NCBI GenBank assembly: GCA_021843755.1
Contig: JAKBWB010000061.1
Span: 62,001 to 126,000 of the forward strand
Source of the DNA: Pseudomonadota bacterium
Lineage (GTDB): Bacteria; Pseudomonadota; Gammaproteobacteria; Steroidobacterales; Steroidobacteraceae
Reading direction: 5' to 3'
DNA length: 64,000 nt
Position numbers and translations under genes: made by a program. Below, piece after piece: positions 40,019 to 48,686 of this stretch. Position 1 is the first letter of the stretch. Each line of letters opens with the position of its first letter. Below the pieces are notes generated by a model. The model was not told the DNA's origin. It saw nothing but the letters and a program-made list of their open reading frames with translations, and made no database searches.

Positions 40019-41365
40019 ATGTGCTCCGCACCCGTCGCCACGATTCCGTCGGCGATCGAGCCCCGCCGCCCGCTCGAGTATCTGAGCGGGTTCGGGAATC
40101 AGTTCACCACGGAAGCGTTGCGCAACGCATTGCCGCAGGGACGCAACTCGCCGCAGCATTGCCCCTACGGCTTGTACGCCGAGCAGCTCTCCGGCACCGC
40201 GTTCACCGCGCCGCGCCACGCGAACCGGCGCAGCTGGCTCTATCGTATCCGCCCGGCGGCGCTGCACGGGCCATTTCAGCCGCTCGCGCATCAGGGGCTG
40301 CTCGGCCGCTTCGGCGAGCTCAGTGCGCCGCCGGACCCACTGCGCTGGAGCCCACCGCCGCTGCCGCAGGCGCCGACGGATTTCATCGACGGGCTGCTCA
40401 CCATCGGCGGCACGGGCTCGAGCGACGCGCACAGCGGCTGCGCGATCCACTGGTACCTGGCCAATCGCTCGATGCGCGAGCGCTTCTTCTACGATGCCGA
40501 CGGCGAGCTGCTCATCGTTCCGCAGCTGGGGCGGCTGCGCGTGGCGAGCGAGCTGGGGCTGATCGAGGCCGCAGCGCAGGAAATCGTGGTACTGCCGCGA
40601 GGCGTGCGCTTTCGGGTCGAGCTGCCCGACGGCGAGGCGCGCGGCTATATCTGCGAAAACTTCGGCGCGCCGATGAAGCTGCCCGATCTGGGGCCGATCG
40701 GCGCCAATGGGCTCGCCAACCCACGCGATTTCCAGACGCCCGTGGCCTGGTATGAGGACCGCGATGGGCCTATGGAGCTGGTAGCCAAGTTCGGCGGTGC
40801 GCTGTGGAGCGCGTCGATCGATCATTCCCCGCTCGACGTGGTCGCCTGGCACGGCAATCATGCCCCCTACAAGTACGACCTGCGCCGATTCAACACGATC
40901 GGGTCGGTGAGCTACGATCATCCCGATCCTTCGCTGTTTCTCGTGCTGCACTCGGTGAGCGATACGCCCGGGGTGGATGCGATCGACTTCGTGATCTTTC
41001 CTCCCCGCTGGCAGGTGGCCGAGGACACGTTCCGCCCGCCGTGGTTTCACCGCAATGTCGCCAGCGAGTTCATGGGACTGATCCATGGGGTCTACGATGC
41101 CAAGGCGCACGGCTTCGAGCCCGGTGGGGCCTCGCTGCACAATTGCATGAGCGCGCACGGTCCGGATGCGCAGACCTTCGAGCGCGCGAGCGCGGTTGAT
41201 ACGCGCACCCCGCAGCGCATCGACGCTACCCTGGCGTTCATGTTCGAGACGCGTACGCTGATTCGGCCAACGCCGCTGGCGCTGCAGATGCCGCAGCGCC
41301 AGCGCGACTATGCGCGCTGTTGGCTCGGTCTTACGAAGCGATTTACGCCGCAGGAGGCGCTCTGA
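40019..41365 (+). CDS. hmgA: Homogentisate 1,2-dioxygenase
   Basis: Opens the ring of homogentisate to maleylacetoacetate in tyrosine/phenylalanine catabolism. The 448-residue protein starts near [20 protein letters not shown], a family hallmark. The Fe(II) ligands are present: His344 (PPWFHRN), Glu350 (SEFMG) and His380 (MSAHGPD), with the same spacing as in the human enzyme. ATG at 40019 follows GGGAG. fahA starts 11 bp downstream. No maleylacetoacetate isomerase gene adjoins; the GST at 48.0 kb is not an obvious MaiA. Confidence 0.95.
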   Translation: MCSAPVATIPSAIEPRRPLEYLSGFGNQFTTEALRNALPQGRNSPQHCPYGLYAEQLSGTAFTAPRHANRRSWLYRIRPAALHGPFQPLAHQGLLGRFGELSAPPDPLRWSPPPLPQAPTDFIDGLLTIGGTGSSDAHSGCAIHWYLANRSMRERFFYDADGELLIVPQLGRLRVASELGLIEAAAQEIVVLPRGVRFRVELPDGEARGYICENFGAPMKLPDLGPIGANGLANPRDFQTPVAWYEDRDGPMELVAKFGGALWSASIDHSPLDVVAWHGNHAPYKYDLRRFNTIGSVSYDHPDPSLFLVLHSVSDTPGVDAIDFVIFPPRWQVAEDTFRPPWFHRNVASEFMGLIHGVYDAKAHGFEPGGASLHNCMSAHGPDAQTFERASAVDTRTPQRIDATLAFMFETRTLIRPTPLALQMPQRQRDYARCWLGLTKRFTPQEAL

Positions 41366-41376
41366 GGGCCGGTGCG

Positions 41377-42690
41377 ATGCGCGCGATCGACGAAACCCAC
41401 GACCCGCGGCTGACCAGCTGGGTGAGCACGGCGAACCGGGCGGGCTGCGACTTTCCCATCCAGAACCTGCCGTTCGCGGTATTTCGTCGGGCCGGCAGCG
41501 CCGAGCCGCTGCGCTGCGGCGTAGGGATCGGCGATGCCATCCTCGACTTGACTGCGCTCGGGGCGGGGGCGGCGGGCGAGGATGCGGTCGCGCAGGCCGT
41601 GGCCGCGTGCGCGCAGCCGGCTCTGAATGCGTTGATGGCGCTCGGAGCGCCCGCGTGGCTGGCCCTGCGGCGCTGGCTCTCCCGGGTGCTGCGCGCCGGA
41701 GCGGGCGAGGCCGGGCGGCTCGCCGCCGCGCTCGTTGCGCAGTCGGCCGCGCAGTTTGCCGTGCCGGCGCGTATCGGGGATTACACGGATTTCTATACCT
41801 CGATCCATCATGCCGCCGCGGTCGGCCGGCTGTTTCGTCCCGATCAGCCGCTGCTGCCGAACTACAAGTGGGTGCCCATCGCCTATCACGGTCGGGCGTC
41901 TTCCATCATCGTGAGCGGTACGGGCGTGCGCCGGCCGCGGGGGCAGCTGCTGGCGCGCGGTGCCGAATGTCCGCACGTGGGACCGAGCGAGCGGCTCGAC
42001 TATGAGCTCGAGCTCGGGGTGTTCATCGGCCGCGGCAACCGGCTCGGTGAGCCGATTCCGATCGAACGTGCCGAGGAGCATGTCTTCGGCCTGTGCCTGC
42101 TCAACGACTGGTCGGCCCGTGACCTGCAGGCATGGGAATACCAGCCGCTAGGCCCATTTCTCGCCAAGAATTTCGCCACCACAGTATCCCCCTGGGTCGT
42201 GACGCTCGAGGCGCTGGCGCCGTTTCGTGCGCCCTGGCGGCGCCTGGCGCCGGACCCCTCGCCACTGCCGTATCTTGACTGTTCTGAGCTGCGCGCCGCG
42301 GGCGCGGTCGAGATCGAGCTCGAAGTGGCGCTCGAGACCGCCGCGATGCGCGCCCGGAATCTGGCGCCGCAGCGGCTGTCGCAGTCGGATTTCCGTGACA
42401 GCTACTGGTCGATTGCGCAGATGGTCGCTCACCACACGATCAACGGCTGCAATCTGGCGCCGGGCGACCTGCTCGGCACGGGCACGCAATCCGGACCCCT
42501 GCCCGAGCAGGCCGGATCGCTGCTCGAACTCACCGCCGCGGGCACCCGACCGTTGATCCTGCCCGATGCGGAGCGGCGGGCATTCCTCTGCGATGGCGAT
42601 CGGGTCATCCTGCGCGGCGGATGCCGGCGGCCGGGCTTCGTACGCATTGGCTTTGGAGAGGCCACGGGGCTGGTGCTGCCATCGGCCTGA
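41377..42690 (+). CDS. fahA: Fumarylacetoacetase
   Basis: Hydrolyses fumarylacetoacetate to fumarate and acetoacetate, the last step of tyrosine breakdown. The 437-residue protein has an N-terminal SH3-like domain (GCDFPIQNLPFAVFR) and a FAH domain with metal ligands in YTDFYTSIHHA, LDYELELGVFIG and LNDWSARDLQAWEYQPLGPF. ATG at 41377 is preferred over an in-frame ATG at 41320 inside hmgA. It is co-directional with hmgA. Confidence 0.95.
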   Translation: MRAIDETHDPRLTSWVSTANRAGCDFPIQNLPFAVFRRAGSAEPLRCGVGIGDAILDLTALGAGAAGEDAVAQAVAACAQPALNALMALGAPAWLALRRWLSRVLRAGAGEAGRLAAALVAQSAAQFAVPARIGDYTDFYTSIHHAAAVGRLFRPDQPLLPNYKWVPIAYHGRASSIIVSGTGVRRPRGQLLARGAECPHVGPSERLDYELELGVFIGRGNRLGEPIPIERAEEHVFGLCLLNDWSARDLQAWEYQPLGPFLAKNFATTVSPWVVTLEALAPFRAPWRRLAPDPSPLPYLDCSELRAAGAVEIELEVALETAAMRARNLAPQRLSQSDFRDSYWSIAQMVAHHTINGCNLAPGDLLGTGTQSGPLPEQAGSLLELTAAGTRPLILPDAERRAFLCDGDRVILRGGCRRPGFVRIGFGEATGLVLPSA

Positions 42691-42847
42691 GTGGGCGTGG
42701 GGCCTCGAGCGAGCGCGCGGTGATTGACGGAGCTTTCTCGGGGGCGGTGCTCCCGAGAGCTTCAAAATCAATATACTGCGCTGATTCCGTGGTGCTTGGT
42801 CTGATCACGGCATGCCGCCGAAAGCAATAGTCCGCAGCGGGAAGATC

Positions 42848-43408
42848 ATGGCAAACACGTTGATCCACGAGTCCAGACGTTTTCTGTTGCCGCTCGACAC
42901 GGTGGTCGATGCGCTGATCGAGCTCGATGTCAAGCACGGCCGCTGGCCGGCCGGGGCGCAGCTGCTCGAAGTTTTGCCGGTTGACGGCGACGAGGAAAGT
43001 GCCCGCGGTGTCGTCATGTCCATCCGGGTGCCGGGGAAGACCGAGGTTGCACAGCGCACGTATCTGTTGCCGATCATCGCCGCGGCGATCGTCAACTACT
43101 GCCTCGCGATGCGGGTGCCGATGCCGCGCAGCGCGACCAAGACGATCCAGATCGTTCCCGAGGGGATCGCGCTGCAGCTCGAAAACACGCTGATGCTTCA
43201 GCGGCGGCACGTGCAGCCCCCGCCGAGTCGAGGGGTCACGGCACAGTCGGGGCGGGGAGGCGCCAGTGCGGACGTGGCGCAGAGCCTGTCCGCTGCCGCG
43301 ACCGAGTCGGCAACGCCTGCCGAGACTGCCGCAGAGCCTCGCACAGGGGATGCCCGGCAGCCGGAAAGTGACGCTTCCCCAACGGGGGCCGAATCACCTC
43401 GAGCGTAG
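42848..43408 (+). CDS. Unknown protein, ordered N-domain plus Ala/Ser/Pro-rich tail
   Basis: A 186-residue protein that I do not recognise. Residues 1-110 look globular (ESRRFLLPLDTVVDALIELD, YLLPIIAAAIVNYCLAMRVP, IQIVPEGIALQLENTLMLQR). The remaining 75 are low-complexity Ala/Glu/Ser/Pro and probably disordered. There is no signal peptide. ATG at 42848 is preferred over ATG 42812. It stands alone between fahA and the repeat protein, each about 155 bp away. Confidence 0.6.
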   Translation: MANTLIHESRRFLLPLDTVVDALIELDVKHGRWPAGAQLLEVLPVDGDEESARGVVMSIRVPGKTEVAQRTYLLPIIAAAIVNYCLAMRVPMPRSATKTIQIVPEGIALQLENTLMLQRRHVQPPPSRGVTAQSGRGGASADVAQSLSAAATESATPAETAAEPRTGDARQPESDASPTGAESPRA

Positions 43409-43560
43409 GCGCGTGACCGCCGCCACTTCCCGCGACGCTCAGGCGTCAGGGACTCGTCAGGTATTTGAACAGAACGTTGCCGGGGTGGTCTAATCGAGAT
43501 GAACCGTGGCGCCTCGGCCTGCGGGTATGTGTAGGATGCGGTGCCGTGGGGGAGGAATTT

Positions 43561-44970
43561 ATGTCCAGAATCAACCCGGCTGAATTACGTGGTGCTCCCC
43601 CGGCCGCGGGCGACCCAGGCGACGCACTGTTGCATCGACGCGAGCAAGGGGTGCTGCGCCGCGCTGTCGCGATCTCGTCTTCCTTCCTTGCCGTTGCGAC
43701 GCTGGCAATGCTCGTGGTTCCGGCTCCCTCGCATGCCGCCCCGCCGCATTTCGGTGGGGCGCACTTTGGCGGTGGAGGTCCCGGTGGTCCACCGCATTTC
43801 GGTGGGGCGCACTTTGGCGGCGGAGGTCCCGGTGGTCCGCCGCATTTCGGTGGGGCGCACTTTGGCGGCGGAGGTCCCGGTGGTCCGCCGCATTTCGGTG
43901 GGGCGCACTTTGGCGGCGGAGGTCCCGGTGGTCCGCCGCATTTCGGTGGGGCGCACTTTGCCGGCGGAGGTCCCGGTGGTCCGCCGCATTTCGGTGGGGC
44001 GCACTTTGGCGGCGGAGGTCCCGGTGGTCGGCCGCATTTCGGTGGGGCGCGCTTTGCCGGCGGAGGTCCCGGTGGCCCGCCGCATTTCGGTGGGGCGCGC
44101 TTTGCCGGCGGAGGTCCCGGTGGCCCGCCGCATTTCGGTGGGCCGTACTTTGGCGGCGGCCACTTTCCGGTCGCGCACATGGGTGGCACTCCCGGTGGTC
44201 CCCCGCCTCCCCCTGGTGGTGGTCCCGGTGGTCCCCCGCCTCCCCCTGGTGGTGGTCCCGGTGGTCCCCCGCCTCCCCCTGGTGGTCCCGGTGGTCCCCC
44301 GCCTCCGCCTCCCGGTGGCCCGCTCAGTGGACCCGGTGGTCCTCCGCCTCCCGGGGGTCCACCCCCCGGTGGGTGGCAGGGTAGCCGTTGGAGCGCCGAG
44401 TGGGATGCCCCCGAGGAGGACTGGGGCTGGGGTCTGGGCTGGGGCTGGGGTGGTGGGCTCGGCTACGGTTGGAACGGCGCGTGGATGGGCGGTGACTGGG
44501 GTGGGATGTACTGGCCGGCTGTCAATTACGACAGGACCTATCCTCAGTATCTGGCGAGCATTCCGGCTGGGGCCGTTATGCTGACTTTCGGTGGCGTGCC
44601 GTACTACTACGTCAATCAGGTGTACTACACATGGAGCCCGTATTACGAGGGCTACGTGGTCACCAATCCCCCGCCGGTTGCCGATAGCGGCACGGCGTCC
44701 CAAGCACTCGCTCAAACGTATACCGCAGGCGGCGGAAGCGGTGTGCTCAGCCTGCGGGTCACGCCGGACAAGGGACAGTCTCGACAGCAGACAGCGAACG
44801 ATCAGTACGCATGTCATCGGTGGGCCGTGGCGCAAAGCGGCTTCGATCCGATGAATTCCGCTCAGGATGCCAACGCCTCGGCGCATATGCGCGCCGGTTA
44901 CCGGCGGGCAATGATCGCCTGCCTGCACGCGCGCGGCTACAGCGTCCAGGGAGGGGGCGCCGGGAACTGA
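43561..44970 (+). CDS. Secreted Pro/Gly/His/Phe tandem-repeat protein
   Basis: A 469-residue protein with a GGAGG ribosome-binding site five bases before ATG 43561. Layout: a 38-residue N-terminus, a hydrophobic signal/anchor (AISSSFLAVATLAMLVVPAP, then SHA), eight 16-residue repeats PPHFGGAHFGGGGPGG plus a partial ninth, a PPPPPGGGPGG tract, a Trp/Gly-rich stretch (WGWGLGWGWGGGLGYGW), then a conserved-looking C-terminus with YYYVNQVYYTWSPYYEGYVV and YACHRWAVAQSGFDP...YRRAMIACLHARGYSV. The end resembles DUF6515-like cell-envelope proteins. The function is unknown; surface or matrix material is a guess. Confidence 0.7.
   Translation: MSRINPAELRGAPPAAGDPGDALLHRREQGVLRRAVAISSSFLAVATLAMLVVPAPSHAAPPHFGGAHFGGGGPGGPPHFGGAHFGGGGPGGPPHFGGAHFGGGGPGGPPHFGGAHFGGGGPGGPPHFGGAHFAGGGPGGPPHFGGAHFGGGGPGGRPHFGGARFAGGGPGGPPHFGGARFAGGGPGGPPHFGGPYFGGGHFPVAHMGGTPGGPPPPPGGGPGGPPPPPGGGPGGPPPPPGGPGGPPPPPPGGPLSGPGGPPPPGGPPPGGWQGSRWSAEWDAPEEDWGWGLGWGWGGGLGYGWNGAWMGGDWGGMYWPAVNYDRTYPQYLASIPAGAVMLTFGGVPYYYVNQVYYTWSPYYEGYVVTNPPPVADSGTASQALAQTYTAGGGSGVLSLRVTPDKGQSRQQTANDQYACHRWAVAQSGFDPMNSAQDANASAHMRAGYRRAMIACLHARGYSVQGGGAGN
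43741..44148 (+). repeat. 48-bp in-frame tandem repeat
   Basis: Eight 48-bp units run from 43741 to 44124, followed by a partial unit. Units 1-4 and 6 encode the same 16 residues; units 5, 7 and 8 carry Gly-to-Ala, His-to-Arg or Pro-to-Arg changes. Units 2-4 are nearly identical at DNA level, which indicates recent expansion. A separate 33-bp CCCGGTGGTCCCCCGCCTCC-type repeat follows at about 44190-44300. Confidence 0.9.
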
Positions 44971-45019
44971 GCGAGCGGGCCGACTGTTCGGCGTTCGGGA
45001 CATCGGCGAGAATGCGCCG

Positions 45020-46033
45020 ATGTCCCTGCAACCGACCCATGTGCTCGCCATGCCGGGTATCCGGCAGCAGACCGGTACGGGCCCGTCCATACTGGTCTGC
45101 CGGCCGAATACGCGGCTCGGCAATACCGTGCTCCTGACCCCGCTGATCGAAGAGCTGCAGACCAATCTGCCAAACGCCCGCATCGACGTGCTGTCGGCCT
45201 GTCCTGCGGCTCGAGAGGTATTCGAAGGATTCTCGGGGGTTCATCGCGTTCACGAACTGCCGTTTCGTGGCGTGCGCCATCCGCTGCGCTATGCGGGCAC
45301 TGTGCTGCGTGTGTGCCGCATCGGATACGATATCGTCATCGACCCGTGTCCGAACTCCTGGACGGCCCGCTTTCTCACGCGGTGGATTCCGGGGCGGTTG
45401 AAGATCGGTTTCACGCACCCGCGCCGCAAGCGGGGCCTCGATGTCAGCATCCCGTTCAGGGACGCGCCGCGGCACATGGGCGCGTACCCGGTGTACCTGG
45501 TTCGCCGCGTGCTGTTTGACCTCGGCCCGAAGGCCTCGCGTGCCGATGAGGCGACTCTCGCGATGCATCTGGCGCCGGCCGAGCGGGAATTCGGCCGGCA
45601 GGAAATCCGCCGGCTGACCGGTGATGAGGCGGCGGGGCCGGTGATCGCCCTTGCGACGCACGCCACGGGCGCCAAGCGTTTTGCGATTCCGTGGTGGCGT
45701 GCGTTGATCGAGCAGTTGCGCGCGCGCGCGCCGCATGCCCGCTTCATCGAGATTCGGCCGCCATCGGGGCGGGCGTCGCTGCCGGAGCTTGCGGGCTTTT
45801 CCTCTCGGCGCGTGCGCCAAGTCGCCGCGGTGATCGATGCGGCCACGTGCTTCGTGTGCGCGGACTCGGGCCTCATGCACCTCGGGGCCGCGACTGACAC
45901 CGTCACGGTCGGCCTGTTCAAGGTGACCCTGCCGCAGCTGTATGCTCCGCGCCGCGGGCGCAGCTGCGCTCTGGCGGCGAGCGATGCGGAGCCGGAAGCG
46001 GCCGCCGCGCACATCGCGAAACTGCTCGACTGA
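45020..46033 (+). CDS. Glycosyltransferase family 9 (heptosyltransferase-like)
   Basis: A 337-residue GT9 enzyme, probably transferring a heptose or related sugar onto LPS-type acceptors. It has the N-terminal ILVCRPNTRLGNTVLLTPLI motif, a central VIALATHATGAKRFAIPWWR, and the donor-binding CFVCADSGLMHLGAATDTVT motif near residue 290. The first 20 residues are variable. The MBL-fold gene follows 5 bp downstream, so the two may be co-transcribed. The precise acceptor cannot be told. Confidence 0.85.
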   Translation: MSLQPTHVLAMPGIRQQTGTGPSILVCRPNTRLGNTVLLTPLIEELQTNLPNARIDVLSACPAAREVFEGFSGVHRVHELPFRGVRHPLRYAGTVLRVCRIGYDIVIDPCPNSWTARFLTRWIPGRLKIGFTHPRRKRGLDVSIPFRDAPRHMGAYPVYLVRRVLFDLGPKASRADEATLAMHLAPAEREFGRQEIRRLTGDEAAGPVIALATHATGAKRFAIPWWRALIEQLRARAPHARFIEIRPPSGRASLPELAGFSSRRVRQVAAVIDAATCFVCADSGLMHLGAATDTVTVGLFKVTLPQLYAPRRGRSCALAASDAEPEAAAAHIAKLLD

Positions 46034-46038
46034 GGCGC

Positions 46039-46692
46039 ATGGTGCTGCATTCGCTGATCATCCCGGTCACCCCGTTCCAGCAGAACTGCTCGCTGATCTG
46101 GGATGAGACGGGGCGTGCGGCCTGTGTCGATCCGGGTGGCGAACTGCCGCGGCTGCTCGAGCAGGTCGACGAGCGTGGCCTGAGGCTGACGAAAATCCTG
46201 TTAACGCATGCGCATGTCGATCACTGCGCGGCCACGGCCGAGCTTGCCCGCACGCGCCGACTGCCGGTCGAGGGACCACAGCGCGCCGACCGCTTCTGGA
46301 TCGAGGCGCTGCCGGTGGCGGCGGCGCAGTTCGGTCTGCCTCCGGCCGAGCCATTCGAGCCGGATCGCTGGCTCGAAGACGGCGATACGGTCAGTGTCGG
46401 AGAAGAACTGCTTGAGGTGTTGCACTGCCCCGGCCACACTCCGGGCCACGTGGTTTTCTTTCACCGCGCTTCACGATCCGCGTGGGTCGGAGATGTCCTG
46501 TTCGCCGGCTCGATCGGTCGCACCGACTTTCCGCGTGGCGATCATGCGGCTTTGATCCGATCCATTCGCGATAAGCTCTTTCCTCTTGGCGATGACGTGC
46601 GTTTCGTGCCCGGCCATGGCCCGACGTCGACCTTCGGCGCCGAGCGGCGCACCAACCCCTTCGTGGCCGATCGTCTGTTCGTGGCTTGCTGA
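46039..46692 (+). CDS. MBL-fold metallo-hydrolase (YcbL/glyoxalase II-like)
   Basis: A 217-residue metallo-beta-lactamase-fold hydrolase. It has the zinc motif THAHVDH (56-62), then LEVLHCPGHTPGHVVFFH, SAWVGDVLFAGSIGRTDFPR and VRFVPGHGPTSTFGAER. The compact form with no C-terminal glyoxalase II helical domain matches YcbL-type enzymes, which act on glutathione thioesters or related substrates. The substrate here is unknown. Confidence 0.88.
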   Translation: MVLHSLIIPVTPFQQNCSLIWDETGRAACVDPGGELPRLLEQVDERGLRLTKILLTHAHVDHCAATAELARTRRLPVEGPQRADRFWIEALPVAAAQFGLPPAEPFEPDRWLEDGDTVSVGEELLEVLHCPGHTPGHVVFFHRASRSAWVGDVLFAGSIGRTDFPRGDHAALIRSIRDKLFPLGDDVRFVPGHGPTSTFGAERRTNPFVADRLFVAC

Positions 46693-46728
46693 GCACTGCC
46701 GGCAACGGCGCACACGAGCGGCAAGCGC

Positions 46729-47400
46729 TCATGGTGCGGAACGTGCGGCTCTTGCTGCGCGCAGGCGGCGGATGAGCGGCGGCAGCAGTGCGACGCAGGC
46801 GAGCAAAGCCAGGGCGAGCAGGCCTTTCTTGATCATGCCGGCGCCGCCGGCCGCGGCCTCGCGCCCGGCATAACCGAGGTAGGTATAAGCGAGAGTGGCC
46901 GGCAGCATCGCGATGTACGAGACGATGACGTAGCGCGAGAGCCGGATGCGCGTCAGCCCGAGTGCGTAGTTGAGCAGGTTGAACGGTATGAGCGGCACCA
47001 GGCGCACGAACGCAACGAATCGCCAGTCCTCCCGCTCGACGCCGGCGACGATCTGCTCGACGCGCGCGCCGATTCGTGCGCGTACCCAGTCGGCGGCCAG
47101 GTAGCGGGCTGCCAAGAATGCTCCGCTCGCCCCGATCGTCGCGCCGGTCAGGCTGTAGAAGGTGCCGGCCACCGGTCCGAACAGCGCGCCACCGGCCAGC
47201 GTGAGCAGGGATCCCGGAGCGAACGCTACCGTGGCCGTCGCATACAGCGTCATGAAGGCGAGCGGCGCCCAGGGCCCCGCCCGGTGCACCGCCCGGGTGA
47301 GCGCTTGCAGGTCGAGGTCGCCGCGATGTGCATAGACCCAACCCGCGATTGCCCCGAGGGCCGCGACTACGAGCAACCTCTGCCAGCGTGCGCGGGTCAC
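46729..47400 (-). CDS. TVP38/TMEM64 family (DedA-like) inner-membrane protein
   Basis: A 223-residue membrane protein with about five to six transmembrane segments. The family core is APGSLLTLAGGALFGPVAGT-FYSLTGATIGASGAF, with the VRLVPLIPFNLLNYALGLTR segment. Relatives are thought to move or scramble lipids or carrier lipids; its role here is unknown. GTG at 47400 (MTRARWQRLLVVAALGAIAG) is chosen; the longer frame upstream is low-quality sequence. Confidence 0.82.
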   Translation of the reverse strand: MTRARWQRLLVVAALGAIAGWVYAHRGDLDLQALTRAVHRAGPWAPLAFMTLYATATVAFAPGSLLTLAGGALFGPVAGTFYSLTGATIGASGAFLAARYLAADWVRARIGARVEQIVAGVEREDWRFVAFVRLVPLIPFNLLNYALGLTRIRLSRYVIVSYIAMLPATLAYTYLGYAGREAAAGGAGMIKKGLLALALLACVALLPPLIRRLRAARAARSAP

Positions 47401-47524
47401 GCGACGCGCGGTCCGCCGCGCCGGGTGATGCGGTCTTCGCCGGCAGCGCCGATGAACGGCATGGAAAGCATGCCGGGTAGATTCGCACACATGCGCGGCT
47501 CCCGGGAGGTGCCGATGCCGATTG

Positions 47525-47914
47525 TCATGCTTCGGGGTGGCGCGTGCGCCGCTTGCGCTCGGGGCGCCGGCCGGCCGCATGCAACAGCCGCGTACCCACC
47601 TTGACGATGGTGTCGATCACGGGCAGCAGCTCCTCGCCCAGGGGGGAGAGGGCATATTGCACCGAGGGCGGCGAGGCGGGCGCCACGGTGCGGATCAGGA
47701 CTCGCTTGGCTTCGAGTTCGTGCAGCCGGGCGCTCAGCATCTTCGGGGAGACGCCCGGAATGTCCTTGAGCAGCTCGCCGAAGCGGCGGGCTCCGCCGCT
47801 CAGCTGCCAGATGACATTGGGTGTCCAGGCGCCCCCGAGCAATGCCATGCAGGCGCGCATCGGACAGCCTTGCGGCAGTAGTCGGGGATCGTGCGCGGGG
47901 ATCTGGCGGGTCAC
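47525..47914 (-). CDS. HxlR family transcriptional regulator
   Basis: A 129-residue winged-helix protein of the HxlR/MarR-like group. Diagnostic stretches are CPMRACMALLGGAWTPNVIW, QLSGGARRFGELLKDIPGVS, PKMLSARLHELEAKRVLIRT and YALSPLGEELLPVID. Cysteines near residues 17 and 22 (GCPMRAC) could sense thiol or electrophile stress, as in some relatives. It is divergent from the glutathione transferase gene, which it probably controls. Confidence 0.9.
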   Translation of the reverse strand: MTRQIPAHDPRLLPQGCPMRACMALLGGAWTPNVIWQLSGGARRFGELLKDIPGVSPKMLSARLHELEAKRVLIRTVAPASPPSVQYALSPLGEELLPVIDTIVKVGTRLLHAAGRRPERKRRTRHPEA

Positions 47915-47953
47915 ATGCGTGTTCTCTACCGAAAGGGCAGTATATCCTCAGGA

Positions 47954-47983
47954 TTACCAAACGTAATGTACTATAAAATAGTA
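47954..47983. promoter_or_regulatory. Palindromic operator candidates for HxlR
   Basis: Two perfect inverted repeats lie in the A/T-rich gap between the divergent genes: TTAC-CAAAC-GTAA (47954-47966) and TACTAT-AAA-ATAGTA (47969-47983). Their A/T richness stands out from the high-GC surroundings. HxlR dimers bind such elements at adjacent genes; binding here is inferred. Confidence 0.55.
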
Positions 47984-48035
47984 AGTATGGTGGCGCGGGC
48001 CACCGGCCGGAGCCGCAACTTCTCAGGAGACAGCG

Positions 48036-48644
48036 ATGAAACTGTTTTATGCCAGCGGTGCCTGCTCGCTCTCGCCGCACATCGTGGCGAGCGAGGCGGG
48101 TATCGCGCTCGAGCTGCAGAAGGTCGATCTGAAGACCAAAACGATGAAAGCCGAGGGGGACTATCTCGCCGTCAACCCCAAGGGCTACGTACCGGCGCTG
48201 CAGCTGGACAATGGCGAGCTGCTCACCGAAGGACCGGCGATCGTGCAATACCTGGCCGATCTGAAGCCGCAGACGGGCCTGGCGCCGCCGGCCGGAACCT
48301 TGGCGCGCTACCGCCTGCAGGAGATGCTCGGCTACATCAATTCCGAGCTGCACAAGACCTACTCGCCGCTGTTCAATCCGGCGACGCCCGCCGAAACCCG
48401 GGCGGAGCGCGAAGCATATCTGCGTCGCCGCTACGGTTTGGTCGAGAAACAGCTCGAGGCAGGCAAGTATCTGTTCGGCGAGCCCTTCACGGTTGCCGAC
48501 GCTTATCTGTTCACCGTGACGAATTGGGCGCGGATGGTCAACTTCAGCCTCGCCGATTTCCCGAACGTGCGCGCCTTCCAGGAGCGCGTGGCCAGCCGTC
48601 CGGCCGTTCAAGCCGCGATGCGCGCTGAAGGTCTGATCAAATGA
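48036..48644 (+). CDS. Glutathione S-transferase, beta-class-like
   Basis: A 202-residue glutathione transferase. The N-terminal thioredoxin-like domain begins MKLFYASGACSLSPHIVASE with Cys10, the beta-class catalytic cysteine. KGYVPALQLDNGELLTEGPA forms the glutathione site. The helical C-domain contains LFGEPFTVADAYLFTVTNWA. A purine-rich TCAGGAGA site precedes the start. Position next to an HxlR regulator suggests induction by electrophiles or thiol stress. Confidence 0.93.
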   Translation: MKLFYASGACSLSPHIVASEAGIALELQKVDLKTKTMKAEGDYLAVNPKGYVPALQLDNGELLTEGPAIVQYLADLKPQTGLAPPAGTLARYRLQEMLGYINSELHKTYSPLFNPATPAETRAEREAYLRRRYGLVEKQLEAGKYLFGEPFTVADAYLFTVTNWARMVNFSLADFPNVRAFQERVASRPAVQAAMRAEGLIK

Positions 48645-48686
48645 GGTGAGGCAGACCGGGACCTGCGGCACCGCGCGTGCCCGGCC

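Noticed and set aside
42730-42770. Terminator downstream of fahA (stem around CTCGGG/CCCGAG)
   Set aside because: The stem needs a bulge to extend and is followed by CAAAATC, not a T run, on the plus strand.
43585-45183. Long open frame on the minus strand (532 codons) opposite the repeat protein, rich in Arg/Thr/Gly
   Set aside because: The 48-bp repeat is a multiple of three and keeps several frames open. The plus-strand frame has the ribosome-binding site, signal peptide and conserved C-terminus.
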